Shown here piece by piece: positions 57,014-64,000 of a stretch of DNA of 64,000 bases (the stretch's first letter is position 1; every line of letters begins with the position of its first letter). The DNA lies in contig JBFWNN010000020.1 in the NCBI GenBank assembly GCA_050251035.1, positions 1-64,000 of the forward strand, read 5' to 3'. The position numbers were made by a program, and so were the translations under genes. Below the pieces are notes generated by a model, which saw only the letters and a list, made by a program, of their open reading frames with translations, had not been told where the DNA came from and ran no database searches. Source of the DNA: Taklimakanibacter sp050251035 (GTDB lineage: Bacteria; Pseudomonadota; Alphaproteobacteria; Rhizobiales; Aestuariivirgaceae).

Positions 57014-58734
57014 TGCGCGACACTCGCCGTCTTGGGCGCATGTGGCTGCATCTTGATCGCCTCGGGCTCGAGATAGTCCTGGGCGAGATCGATGGAATGC
57101 CAATGCACCTCGTTGGAGAACAGGCCGAAGATGTCGCCGCTGGTGAAGGCGGGCGCCGCGGCGGGCTGGGTGAACAGTGATTCCTTGTAGTAGCTCGCGA
57201 TGTCGGTCGCGGCATAGCCCATCATCTCGAGAATGGCCGGCGCGATGGTGAAGTGGCTGGCCCGGCCCTGGACGGCGCGCGCGCCGTCCTCGAGCCTGGC
57301 TTTGAGGCCCGGATCGCTCGCATAGGCGAGCAGCGGGACGAGGCCCTGGCGCGGATCGGGATTGTCGATGCTGCAATGGGTGAGCTTGCCGAGGCTTATG
57401 GCCTGGCCATGGTCGGAGGTGTAGATCACGGCGGCGTCGCCCAGATCGACGTCCCTGAACAGGCTGGTGAAGAACTTGTCCACCGACCACAGGATGGCGT
57501 TGCGATAGGAGGCGATGCGGTGCATCGTGTCGTCGGTCCCAGCCTCCGTCATGGTCGGGCCGAAATTTGCCTCCGTGGCCGGGTAGGCGGCGTCATAGGG
57601 GAAATGCGCGCCGTTCTTGTTGGCGTAGAGGAACACCGGCTGATCACCCTTCAGCTCCTCGGCGATGATGCGCAGGAGCTCGAAGTCGCCCTGGTCGGGC
57701 GTCACGTAGTTGAGCGACACATAGCGGTCGATGTCGCGCACCTCCGCCATGGTCATGAAATTCGTCAACCGGCCCGGATCCTTCAGGATGGCGCCCTGGG
57801 CGTCCACGAAGACGGTGCGGTATCCGGCCTTCTTCGCATAGGTCCAGATGAAGGGATTGGTGTTGACGCTGGCGATGAGGTCGTCGCGCCTTGCGCCGCT
57901 GCGCAGGATGACATTGGAATAGTGGCTGCAATTGCCGCCCGACGCCGCCGGTCCGAAATTCACGAACTTCGCCTTGAGCGCCGCCAAGTCCGGCGTGAAC
58001 GGGTTGCCGGGGGAGAAATCAAGGTAATCGGCGCGAATGCTCTCATCGACCAGATAGACGATGCTCTTGACCCGCGCCTCGGGCTTGGGCGCCCAAGTGA
58101 CCTGGCCGCGGACATAGCTTTCCTGAGTGGCGATCTTGGTGGCGGCCACCGCGGTGATGGACAAGGGCGAGAACTGCCGCGGCATGGCCTGGTAGCCGCC
58201 GCCCGCTTTGACCGCCACGATCAGCGCGATCGCCGCGAAAGGCAGAACCGGCAGCAGGACAAGACGGCCCGTCCACCGGCGGACGGCCGCCGACTTGAGC
58301 GGGGCCGGGAAGGCGATGGCCAGCAGGCCGCCGGCAAGGACGAGGCTGACGCTCGCCACCAGATGCCAGCCATAGAAATCCGCCGCGCGGCCCGCTTCAT
58401 GGCGGACGTTCCAAAGCGAGACGACGTCGAAAACGGTGAAATCGGAGCCGCTGATGCTCGAATAGCCGACAGCCGTGGCCGTCGACGCCGCGAAGACCAC
58501 GGCCCAGAACAGGCGCCTGGGCCAGGTGGGCTGGAAGGCGGCGGCGAAAATGGCGACAACCGCCAGGCCCCACACGAACAGGAAGGCGATCAGCGTGTCA
58601 TAGCGGGTCTGGGCAAGCAGCAGCTCGATGCGGCTGAGAAAGCCGACATTGGTCATGAGGATGAAGCCGGAAACGAGAAAAACCTTGAGCCAGGTCGCAT
58701 ATTTGGCCAAAGCTTGGGTTGCAAAGCGGAACAT
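57010..58734 (-). CDS. Phosphoethanolamine-transferase-like membrane sulfatase-fold protein
   Basis: A 574-residue protein: five N-terminal membrane segments (to about residue 200), then a periplasmic alkaline-phosphatase fold with YLVDESIRADYL (metal Asp/Glu), SHYSN as nucleophile region, YANKNGAHFPYD and YTSDHGQ. EptA/OpgE-type enzymes move phosphoethanolamine from PE to lipid A or glucans. The usual nucleophilic threonine context is replaced by GGNCSHYSN, so the nucleophile is not certain. GGAGG lies 8 nt before ATG 58734. Coupled to pssA (4-bp overlap), which supplies the donor lipid. Confidence 0.82.
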   Translation of the reverse strand: MFRFATQALAKYATWLKVFLVSGFILMTNVGFLSRIELLLAQTRYDTLIAFLFVWGLAVVAIFAAAFQPTWPRRLFWAVVFAASTATAVGYSSISGSDFTVFDVVSLWNVRHEAGRAADFYGWHLVASVSLVLAGGLLAIAFPAPLKSAAVRRWTGRLVLLPVLPFAAIALIVAVKAGGGYQAMPRQFSPLSITAVAATKIATQESYVRGQVTWAPKPEARVKSIVYLVDESIRADYLDFSPGNPFTPDLAALKAKFVNFGPAASGGNCSHYSNVILRSGARRDDLIASVNTNPFIWTYAKKAGYRTVFVDAQGAILKDPGRLTNFMTMAEVRDIDRYVSLNYVTPDQGDFELLRIIAEELKGDQPVFLYANKNGAHFPYDAAYPATEANFGPTMTEAGTDDTMHRIASYRNAILWSVDKFFTSLFRDVDLGDAAVIYTSDHGQAISLGKLTHCSIDNPDPRQGLVPLLAYASDPGLKARLEDGARAVQGRASHFTIAPAILEMMGYAATDIASYYKESLFTQPAAAPAFTSGDIFGLFSNEVHWHSIDLAQDYLEPEAIKMQPHAPKTASVAQ

Positions 58735-58820
58735 TCTTCCGTCCTCCCGACCCAATCGCCCATGACAATCGGGTTCCAGTTTTGAGACAATTCGACGACA
58801 AGACTGCAAGGACGGGACCA

Positions 58821-59324
58821 ATGATGGGTGACGAGGCAGATCGCCTGGACATTCCCTTCATGGACCTTTCGGCCGCGGCCGGCCGGCGGTTGCGGGGCGC
58901 AGGGTCACCCGAGATCGCCGAAGAGAGCGGCTGGGCCTGCGCCTGGCTCGAGGCGTGCGCCTATCCGGGGATCGACTTGCTGCTCGAAGCCCTGGACACG
59001 ACACCGCCGGATGCGCGCGTCCCGACGCTGGAGCCGGATGTTCTCGGCCTGGATTTAAGAAATATTTCCTGTGTTTTCCTCGCGCCCGGCATTGCCCGGA
59101 TGGTCGAGCGGCAGGGCCGGCTCTTCCTGCGCAATGTCCGCCACGGGCTCTATCTCCTGCCCTTCTCCGTCAGGGCCGATATCGGCATCGGCTGCCCGGT
59201 CGATCCGTCTTTCGCGCTCGGCGGCGAGCGCACCAAGAACCCCTATGAGGAAAAGCTACAACTGGCACGGCAGGCCGGCATAGACGTGCCCCGGGCCCTG
59301 TGGAATCGGTTGACCGCGGCTTGA
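58821..59324 (+). CDS. DUF3726 domain protein
   Basis: A 167-residue protein beginning MMGDEADRLDIPFMDLSAAAGRRLRGAG and containing EESGWACAWLEACAYPGIDLLL and the C-terminal KNPYEEKLQLARQAGIDVP. It fits DUF3726, of unknown function. ATG 58824 is an equally good start. It heads a same-strand run with a CoA transferase and corrinoid methyl-transfer genes, though 99 bp separates it from the next gene. Confidence 0.8.
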   Translation: MMGDEADRLDIPFMDLSAAAGRRLRGAGSPEIAEESGWACAWLEACAYPGIDLLLEALDTTPPDARVPTLEPDVLGLDLRNISCVFLAPGIARMVERQGRLFLRNVRHGLYLLPFSVRADIGIGCPVDPSFALGGERTKNPYEEKLQLARQAGIDVPRALWNRLTAA

Positions 59325-59423
59325 CCTCTCCGGCAAGGCAACCCCGCCCGGCGCATGGCTGACACTATTTGCAGCCGCCCGCCGCAGCGGCTAGAAGCGG
59401 GCTCCGCAATTCGGAGTCCATAA

Positions 59424-60647
59424 ATGGCCGGGCCGCTTACGAATATTCGTGTCCTCGACCTCTCCCGGGTGCTCGCCGGCCCATGGGCGACGCAGATCCT
59501 CGCCGATTTCGGCGCCGAGGTGATCAAGATCGAGAAGCCTGGCGAGGGCGACGACACGCGCGGCTGGGGCCCGCCTTTCGTCACCAATCCGGACGGATCG
59601 CATGGCGATGCCGCCTATTATCTCTCGGCCAATCGCGGCAAGCACTCGGTCGCGATCGACATGGCGAGCCCCGAGGGCCAGAAGCTTCTGCGCGCGCTCG
59701 CGGCCAAGTCCGATATCGTGATGGAGAATTTCAAGGTCGGCGGGCTCAAGAAATACGGCCTCGACTATGAGAGCCTGAAGGCGGTCAATCCGAAGCTCAT
59801 CTATTGCTCGATCACCGGTTTCGGCCAAACCGGACCTTACGCGCAGCGCGCCGGCTATGACTTCATGATCCAGGGCATGGGCGGCATCATGTCGATCACC
59901 GGACTGCCGGACGGGATGCCCGGGGCTGAGCCGGTCAAGACCGGGGTGGCCTTCGCCGATGTGTTCACCGGACTTTACGCAACGATCGGCGTGCTCGCCG
60001 CTCTCCATCACCGCGACTTGACCGGCGAAGGCCAATATCTCGACCTCGCTCTGCTCGACACCCAGGTCGCGGTCCTTGCCAACCAGGCGCTCAATTTCCT
60101 GGTCGGCGGCAAGGCGCCCACGCGTCTCGGCAATGCTCATCCCAATATCGTGCCCTATCAGACCTTCGCCACCGCGGACGGTTTCGTCATCATCGCGGTC
60201 GGCAACGAGCGGCAGTTCCGCGAATATACGCGGATCGCCGGTGTGCCCGAGGTCGCCGAAGATCCGCGTTTCGGCTCCAACCGCGACCGCGTCGCCAATC
60301 GCGAGGCCCTCATCGCGCTGCTGGTCGAACCGATGAAGCGACGCAGGACCGCGGAATGGGTCGAGGCCCTGGAGGCGGCCGCCGTGCCCTGCGGGCCCAT
60401 CAACACGATCGACCAAGTCTTCGCCGACCCGCAGGTCAAGGCGCGGGGCCTGAGCGTGGCGCTCGCCCGCGACGACGGCACCGCGACACCCGGCGTCGCC
60501 AATCCGGTCAGGTTCTCGGCGACACCCATCGCATATGCCAAGGCGGCGCCGCGCCTCGGAGACGCGACCGAGGACGTCCTCGGCCGCATCCTCGGCCTCA
60601 CGAAAGAGGACATCGGCAAGCTTCGGGATTCGGCCTCCATCGGCTAA
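59424..60647 (+). CDS. CaiB/BaiF-family (type III) CoA transferase
   Basis: A 407-residue CoA transferase: VLDLSRVLAGPWATQILADFGAEVIKIE at the N terminus, the SANRGKHSVAIDM CoA loop and catalytic Asp in GYDFMIQGMGG. Family members move CoA between organic acids such as oxalate/formate, carnitine/crotonobetaine or others. The substrate cannot be read; neighbours suggest a methylated compound. 99 bp after DUF3726. Confidence 0.92.
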   Translation: MAGPLTNIRVLDLSRVLAGPWATQILADFGAEVIKIEKPGEGDDTRGWGPPFVTNPDGSHGDAAYYLSANRGKHSVAIDMASPEGQKLLRALAAKSDIVMENFKVGGLKKYGLDYESLKAVNPKLIYCSITGFGQTGPYAQRAGYDFMIQGMGGIMSITGLPDGMPGAEPVKTGVAFADVFTGLYATIGVLAALHHRDLTGEGQYLDLALLDTQVAVLANQALNFLVGGKAPTRLGNAHPNIVPYQTFATADGFVIIAVGNERQFREYTRIAGVPEVAEDPRFGSNRDRVANREALIALLVEPMKRRRTAEWVEALEAAAVPCGPINTIDQVFADPQVKARGLSVALARDDGTATPGVANPVRFSATPIAYAKAAPRLGDATEDVLGRILGLTKEDIGKLRDSASIG

Positions 60648-60698
60648 ATGTCGCTTTCGGACGGACTTCGAGGACAAGGACAGGTCATAGAGCTTCCC

Positions 60699-61001
60699 AT
60701 GGCAAATCTGGTGATCACCTATTGGCGCGACATTCCCTCCGCGATCTCGGTCAAGGCCGGGCGCAAGGAAGAGAAACGCATGCTTGCCGACCGCTTCCAG
60801 GAGGCGATCGACATGGCCGCCATGCGCGGCGGCGCCTCCGACACCGACGCCTATCTCGCCGATTGGCGGCGCGCCGATCCGGTCGCGGTGGGCGACGATC
60901 TCGGCGCCGAGGCCGACCGGGTCAAGGCGGAGATCGAGCAGGCCTATGACAAAGAACGGCTCAAGGCGCTCATCGCCAATGGCGGCGCCGCGAAATCCTG
61001 A
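60699..61001 (+). CDS. Small 'virulence factor' domain protein (PF13769)
   Basis: A 100-residue protein starting MANLVITYWRDIPSAISVKAGRK and ending ALIANGGAAKS. The N-terminal motif matches the PF13769 family, named for a historical virulence link but typically encoded beside methyltetrahydrofolate methyltransferase and RACo genes, as here. Role unknown, probably an accessory of corrinoid methyl transfer. ATG 60699 preferred to ATG 60648. Confidence 0.8.
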   Translation: MANLVITYWRDIPSAISVKAGRKEEKRMLADRFQEAIDMAAMRGGASDTDAYLADWRRADPVAVGDDLGAEADRVKAEIEQAYDKERLKALIANGGAAKS

Positions 61002-61034
61002 ACCTCACCCTTATCCCCTGTTTCGAGGACGAAG

Positions 61035-62000
61035 ATGACCCAGACCCTTATCGCTTCCGAGAAAAAGCAATTCCTGATCGGTTTCGACCGGCCATTCTGC
61101 GTCATCGGCGAGCGTATCAACCCGACGGGGCGCAAGAAGCTCGCGGCCGAGATGCAGGCCGGCAATTTCGAGACGGTGATCAAGGACGCCCTCGCCCAGA
61201 CCGCGGCCGGCGCCAATGTGCTCGACGTCAATGCCGGCGTCACCGCGGTCAATCCCAACGAGACCGAGCCGCCGCTCCTCAAGCAGACGATCGAGATCGT
61301 GCAGTCGGTCACCGACCTGCCGCTGTGCATCGACTCGTCGGTGACCGCCGCCCTCAAGGTCGGGCTCGAGACCGCCAAGGGCCGGCCGCTGGTCAATTCG
61401 GTGACCGGCGAGGAGGAGAAGCTCGAAGCCATCCTGCCGCTGGTCGCCAAATATAATGTGCCGGTCGTCGCCATTTCCAATGACGAAACCGGCATCTCGG
61501 AAGACCCGGATGTGCGCTTCGAGGTGGCCAGGAAGATCGTCCAGCGCGCCGCCGATCACGGCATCAAGCCCGAAGACGTCGTGGTCGACCCGCTGGTCAT
61601 GCCGATCGGCGCCATGGGCACGGCCGGCCAGCAGGTGTTCCGCCTGGTGCGGCGCCTGCGCGAGGAGCTCAAGGTGAACACCACCTGCGGCGCCTCCAAC
61701 ATCTCCTTCGGCATGCCGAACCGGCGCGTGCTGACCGGCTATTTCCTCGCCATGGCCGCGTCCCACGGCATGACGTCGGCGATCATGAACCCGCTGCATG
61801 ACGAAGACATGCATGCGATCCTCGCCGCCAACGTCCTCAACGGCACCGACCGGAACTGCAAGGTGTGGACGAACAAGTTCCGCGAGATGTCCATTCCCTC
61901 GGCGGTTTCACAAGCGGTCGGTGACGGACTGCCCGGCGCTTCCGCCGAAGACGTCGAGCGCCGCCGCGCCCGCGAGGAGCGCCGGCGCCGGCGCGGATAG
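61035..62000 (+). CDS. Methyltetrahydrofolate:corrinoid methyltransferase (pterin-binding)
   Basis: A 321-residue TIM barrel of the DHPS/MeTr family: FCVIGERINPTGRKKLA, VLDVNAGVTAVNP, CIDSSV, VNSVTGEEEKLEA, TCGASNISFGMPNR. It transfers a methyl group between a corrinoid protein and tetrahydrofolate, in this kind of cluster usually from a quaternary amine such as a betaine via an MttB-family enzyme. Such an MttB and the corrinoid protein are expected beyond the right edge. GAGGACGAAG precedes the ATG. Confidence 0.92.
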   Translation: MTQTLIASEKKQFLIGFDRPFCVIGERINPTGRKKLAAEMQAGNFETVIKDALAQTAAGANVLDVNAGVTAVNPNETEPPLLKQTIEIVQSVTDLPLCIDSSVTAALKVGLETAKGRPLVNSVTGEEEKLEAILPLVAKYNVPVVAISNDETGISEDPDVRFEVARKIVQRAADHGIKPEDVVVDPLVMPIGAMGTAGQQVFRLVRRLREELKVNTTCGASNISFGMPNRRVLTGYFLAMAASHGMTSAIMNPLHDEDMHAILAANVLNGTDRNCKVWTNKFREMSIPSAVSQAVGDGLPGASAEDVERRRAREERRRRRG

Positions 62001-62006
62001 GTTATC

Positions 62007-64000
62007 ATGGCTGAAACGTCCGGCGACGCCCTCATCGTCTTCACGCCCTCCGGCAAGCGCGGACGCTTCCCGCTCGGCACGCCGGTGCTGCAGGCGGCGC
62101 GTTCGCTCGGCGTCGACATCGATTCCGTCTGCGGCGGCCGCGCCATCTGCGGGCGCTGCCAGATCACCGTCGGCGAAGGCGAGTTCGCCAAGCACGGCAT
62201 CCGCTCGAGCGTCTCGCATCTCTCCGAATTTTCCGCCGTCGAGAAGCGTTATGACGATAAGCGCGGGCTCACTCCCGGGCGCCGGCTTTCGTGCCAGACC
62301 AAGCTCCTCGGCGATGCCGTCATCGACGTGCCGCCCGAGAGCCAGGTCCACAAGCAGGTGGTGCGGAAGCGGGCCGAGGCGCGCGCCATCGACATGAACC
62401 CGGCCACCCGCCTCTATTTCCTCGAGGTGGAAGAGCCCGACATGCACAAGCCCTCCTCCGACCTCGAGCGCGTCTATCGCGCGCTGGCGGAGCAGTGGAA
62501 CGTGCACGACGTGTCATGCAATCTCGCCATCATGCAGAATCTGCAGAAGGTGCTGCGCCAGGGCGAATGGAAGATCACCGTCGCCGTGTTCTCCAGGCCC
62601 GCCAGCGGCGGCAACATCATGACCGCGATCTGGCCGGGCTTCCACGACAAGGCCTTCGGCCTCGCCGTCGATGTCGGCTCGACCACCATTGCGGCGCATC
62701 TGTGCTCACTCTCGACCGGCGAGGTCGTCGCCTCCTCCGGCCTCATGAATCCGCAGATCCGCTTCGGCGAGGATTTGATGAGCCGCGTCTCCTATGTGAT
62801 GATGAATCCGGGCGGCGAGACGGAAATGACGACCGTGATCCGCGAGGCGTTGAACACGCTCGCCGCGCAGGTCGCCACCGAAGCCTCGATCGACAAGACC
62901 GACATTCTCGAGGCGGTGCTGGTCGGCAATCCGGTCATGCATCACCTCTTCCTCGGCATCGATCCGACCGAGCTCGGCGGCGCGCCCTTCGCGCTCGCTA
63001 CCGGCCTTGCGGTCACGCGGCCGGCGCGCGAGCTCGATCTCGACCTCAATGCCGGCGCGCAGGTCTATGTGCTGCCTTGCATCGCCGGCCATGTCGGCGC
63101 CGACACGGCGGGCGTGGTGCTGTCGGAATCGCCGCAATATTCCGAAGACAACATGCTCATCGTCGATGTCGGCACCAATGCCGAGATCGTGCTCGGCTCC
63201 AAGAATCGCCTGCTCGCCTGCTCGTCGCCGACCGGCCCCGCTTTCGAAGGCGCCCAGATCACCTGCGGCCAGCGTGCAGCACCCGGCGCCATCGAGCGTA
63301 TCCGCATCGATCCCGTCACCCTCGAGCCGCGCTATCGCGTCATCGGCTCCGATCTGTGGTCGGACGAGCCCGGCTTCGAGGAGGCCGTGGCCTCGACCGG
63401 CGTCACCGGCATCTGCGGCTCCGGCATCATCGAGGTGATCGCCGAAATGTATCTCGCGGGCATCATCAACCAGGACGGCCTGGTCGATGGCGACATGGCG
63501 GAGAAATCGCCGCGCATCCGCCCGCATAAGCGCACCTTCACCTATGTGGTGCGCGACGGCGAGCCCTTCATCTCGATCACCCAGAACGACGTACGCGCCA
63601 TCCAGCTCGCCAAGGCCGCACTTTATGCCGGCACGCGGCTGCTGATGGACAAGCTCGGCATCGATCATGTCGACCGCATCCGGCTCGCCGGCGCTTTCGG
63701 CAGCCATATCGACGTCAAATTCGCGATGATCCTGGGCCTCATCCCCGATTGCCCGCTCGACAAGGTGCAGTCGGCCGGCAATGCGGCGGGCACCGGCGCC
63801 CGCATCGCGCTTCTCAATTCGAAAGCACGCGACGAGATCGAGCATGTGGTGCGCCGCATCGAGAAGATCGAGACGGCGGTCGAGCCCTTGTTCCAGCAGC
63901 ATTTCGTCGAGGCGATGGCGATCCCGCACAAGACCGCCGTCTTCGCCAATCTCGCCAAGGAAGTGAAATTCCCGGAGCCGAAAATCATCTCGCCGCCCGA
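62007..64000 (+). CDS. ASKHA-domain corrinoid reactivation protein (RACo-like), 3' end cut off
   Basis: ATG 62007 opens a frame that is still open at base 64000 (at least 664 residues). An N-terminal 2Fe-2S ferredoxin domain has cysteines in CGGRAICGRC and RLSCQTK. Then come a linker and an ASKHA ATPase (LAVDVGSTTIAAHL, LIVDVGTNAEIVLG, GAPGAIERI, ITCGQRAAPGAI, LAGAFGSHID). RACo proteins reduce oxidised Co(II) corrinoid proteins with ATP. Six bp after the methyltransferase gene. Confidence 0.92.
   Translation, partial: MAETSGDALIVFTPSGKRGRFPLGTPVLQAARSLGVDIDSVCGGRAICGRCQITVGEGEFAKHGIRSSVSHLSEFSAVEKRYDDKRGLTPGRRLSCQTKLLGDAVIDVPPESQVHKQVVRKRAEARAIDMNPATRLYFLEVEEPDMHKPSSDLERVYRALAEQWNVHDVSCNLAIMQNLQKVLRQGEWKITVAVFSRPASGGNIMTAIWPGFHDKAFGLAVDVGSTTIAAHLCSLSTGEVVASSGLMNPQIRFGEDLMSRVSYVMMNPGGETEMTTVIREALNTLAAQVATEASIDKTDILEAVLVGNPVMHHLFLGIDPTELGGAPFALATGLAVTRPARELDLDLNAGAQVYVLPCIAGHVGADTAGVVLSESPQYSEDNMLIVDVGTNAEIVLGSKNRLLACSSPTGPAFEGAQITCGQRAAPGAIERIRIDPVTLEPRYRVIGSDLWSDEPGFEEAVASTGVTGICGSGIIEVIAEMYLAGIINQDGLVDGDMAEKSPRIRPHKRTFTYVVRDGEPFISITQNDVRAIQLAKAALYAGTRLLMDKLGIDHVDRIRLAGAFGSHIDVKFAMILGLIPDCPLDKVQSAGNAAGTGARIALLNSKARDEIEHVVRRIEKIETAVEPLFQQHFVEAMAIPHKTAVFANLAKEVKFPEPKIISPP

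Noticed and set aside
1..64000. CRISPR arrays, tRNA or rRNA genes, insertion sequences, prophage or attachment sites
   Set aside because: I found no regularly spaced repeats with spacers, transposase or integrase frames, or recognisable RNA-gene sequences. The 10-11 bp arrays are far too short to be CRISPR.

Overview
The window is high-GC DNA packed with genes, with frequent 4-bp ATGA/GTGA stop-start overlaps, GTG and TTG starts and Rhizobiales-type palindromic repeats. The gene content (RirA-type iron box, SigF-NrsF pair, Tdm/Tmm, glxBCD-like genes, phnWAY) points to an alphaproteobacterium, most likely of the order Hyphomicrobiales (Rhizobiales). I cannot name a genus. I saw no rRNA, tRNA, CRISPR array, prophage or insertion sequence.

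Left part (1-14.1 kb): epmA (cut by the window edge) diverges from efp. A heme/iron uptake group follows (hmuT, a TonB-dependent heme receptor, a siderophore-interacting reductase) with a TGA-N9-TCA iron-responsive operator. Next come a 23S rRNA methyltransferase-like gene and thiamine pyrophosphokinase, divergent from thiBPQ. The thiBPQ operon has a TPP riboswitch and a hairpin that buries the thiB Shine-Dalgarno sequence. A DUF2207-LemA pair closes the region.

Middle part (14.1-41.6 kb): a methylated-amine island. It has two tandem APC permeases, a flavin reductase, a TMAO demethylase (Tdm: DUF1989 plus GcvT), trimethylamine monooxygenase (Tmm), a glutamine-synthetase-like ligase, a split glutamate-synthase-like enzyme (GlxB/GlxC/GlxD, as in N-methylglutamate synthase MgsABC), an FAD oxidoreductase, a GntR/FadR-type regulator and several unrecognised proteins. 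Upstream of both permeases, tdm, tmm/24811 and gntR lie unusual arrays of four or five NCCA direct repeats stepped by 10 or 11 bp, three of them with the same step series (11,10,10,11). A weaker version precedes the FAD oxidoreductase. I regard these as the operators of one local regulon and as the most novel signal in the window. A bufferin-type copper-buffering RiPP cluster (two precursors, DUF692, DUF2063, DoxX) sits inside the island. It diverges from its sigma factor/anti-sigma pair, and both transcription units carry a matching GTAAnn-N16-CGAA promoter.

Right part (41.6-64 kb): a J-domain protein, an MBL hydrolase and a nitrilase-family amidase come first. Then comes a 2-aminoethylphosphonate degradation operon, phnW-phnA-phnY, with a divergent LysR regulator, followed by a Na/Pi-cotransporter-like protein and a metallophosphoesterase. 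A PotABCD/PhnSTUV-class ABC importer follows, then pssA coupled to a phosphoethanolamine-transferase-like gene. At the edge is a corrinoid methyl-transfer group (DUF3726, CoA transferase, PF13769 protein, methyltetrahydrofolate methyltransferase and a truncated RACo/ASKHA activator) that probably continues outside the window.

Overall theme: scavenging of nitrogen, phosphorus, iron, copper and one-carbon units from small organic compounds. Functions are assigned by reading conserved motifs. No database search was run.
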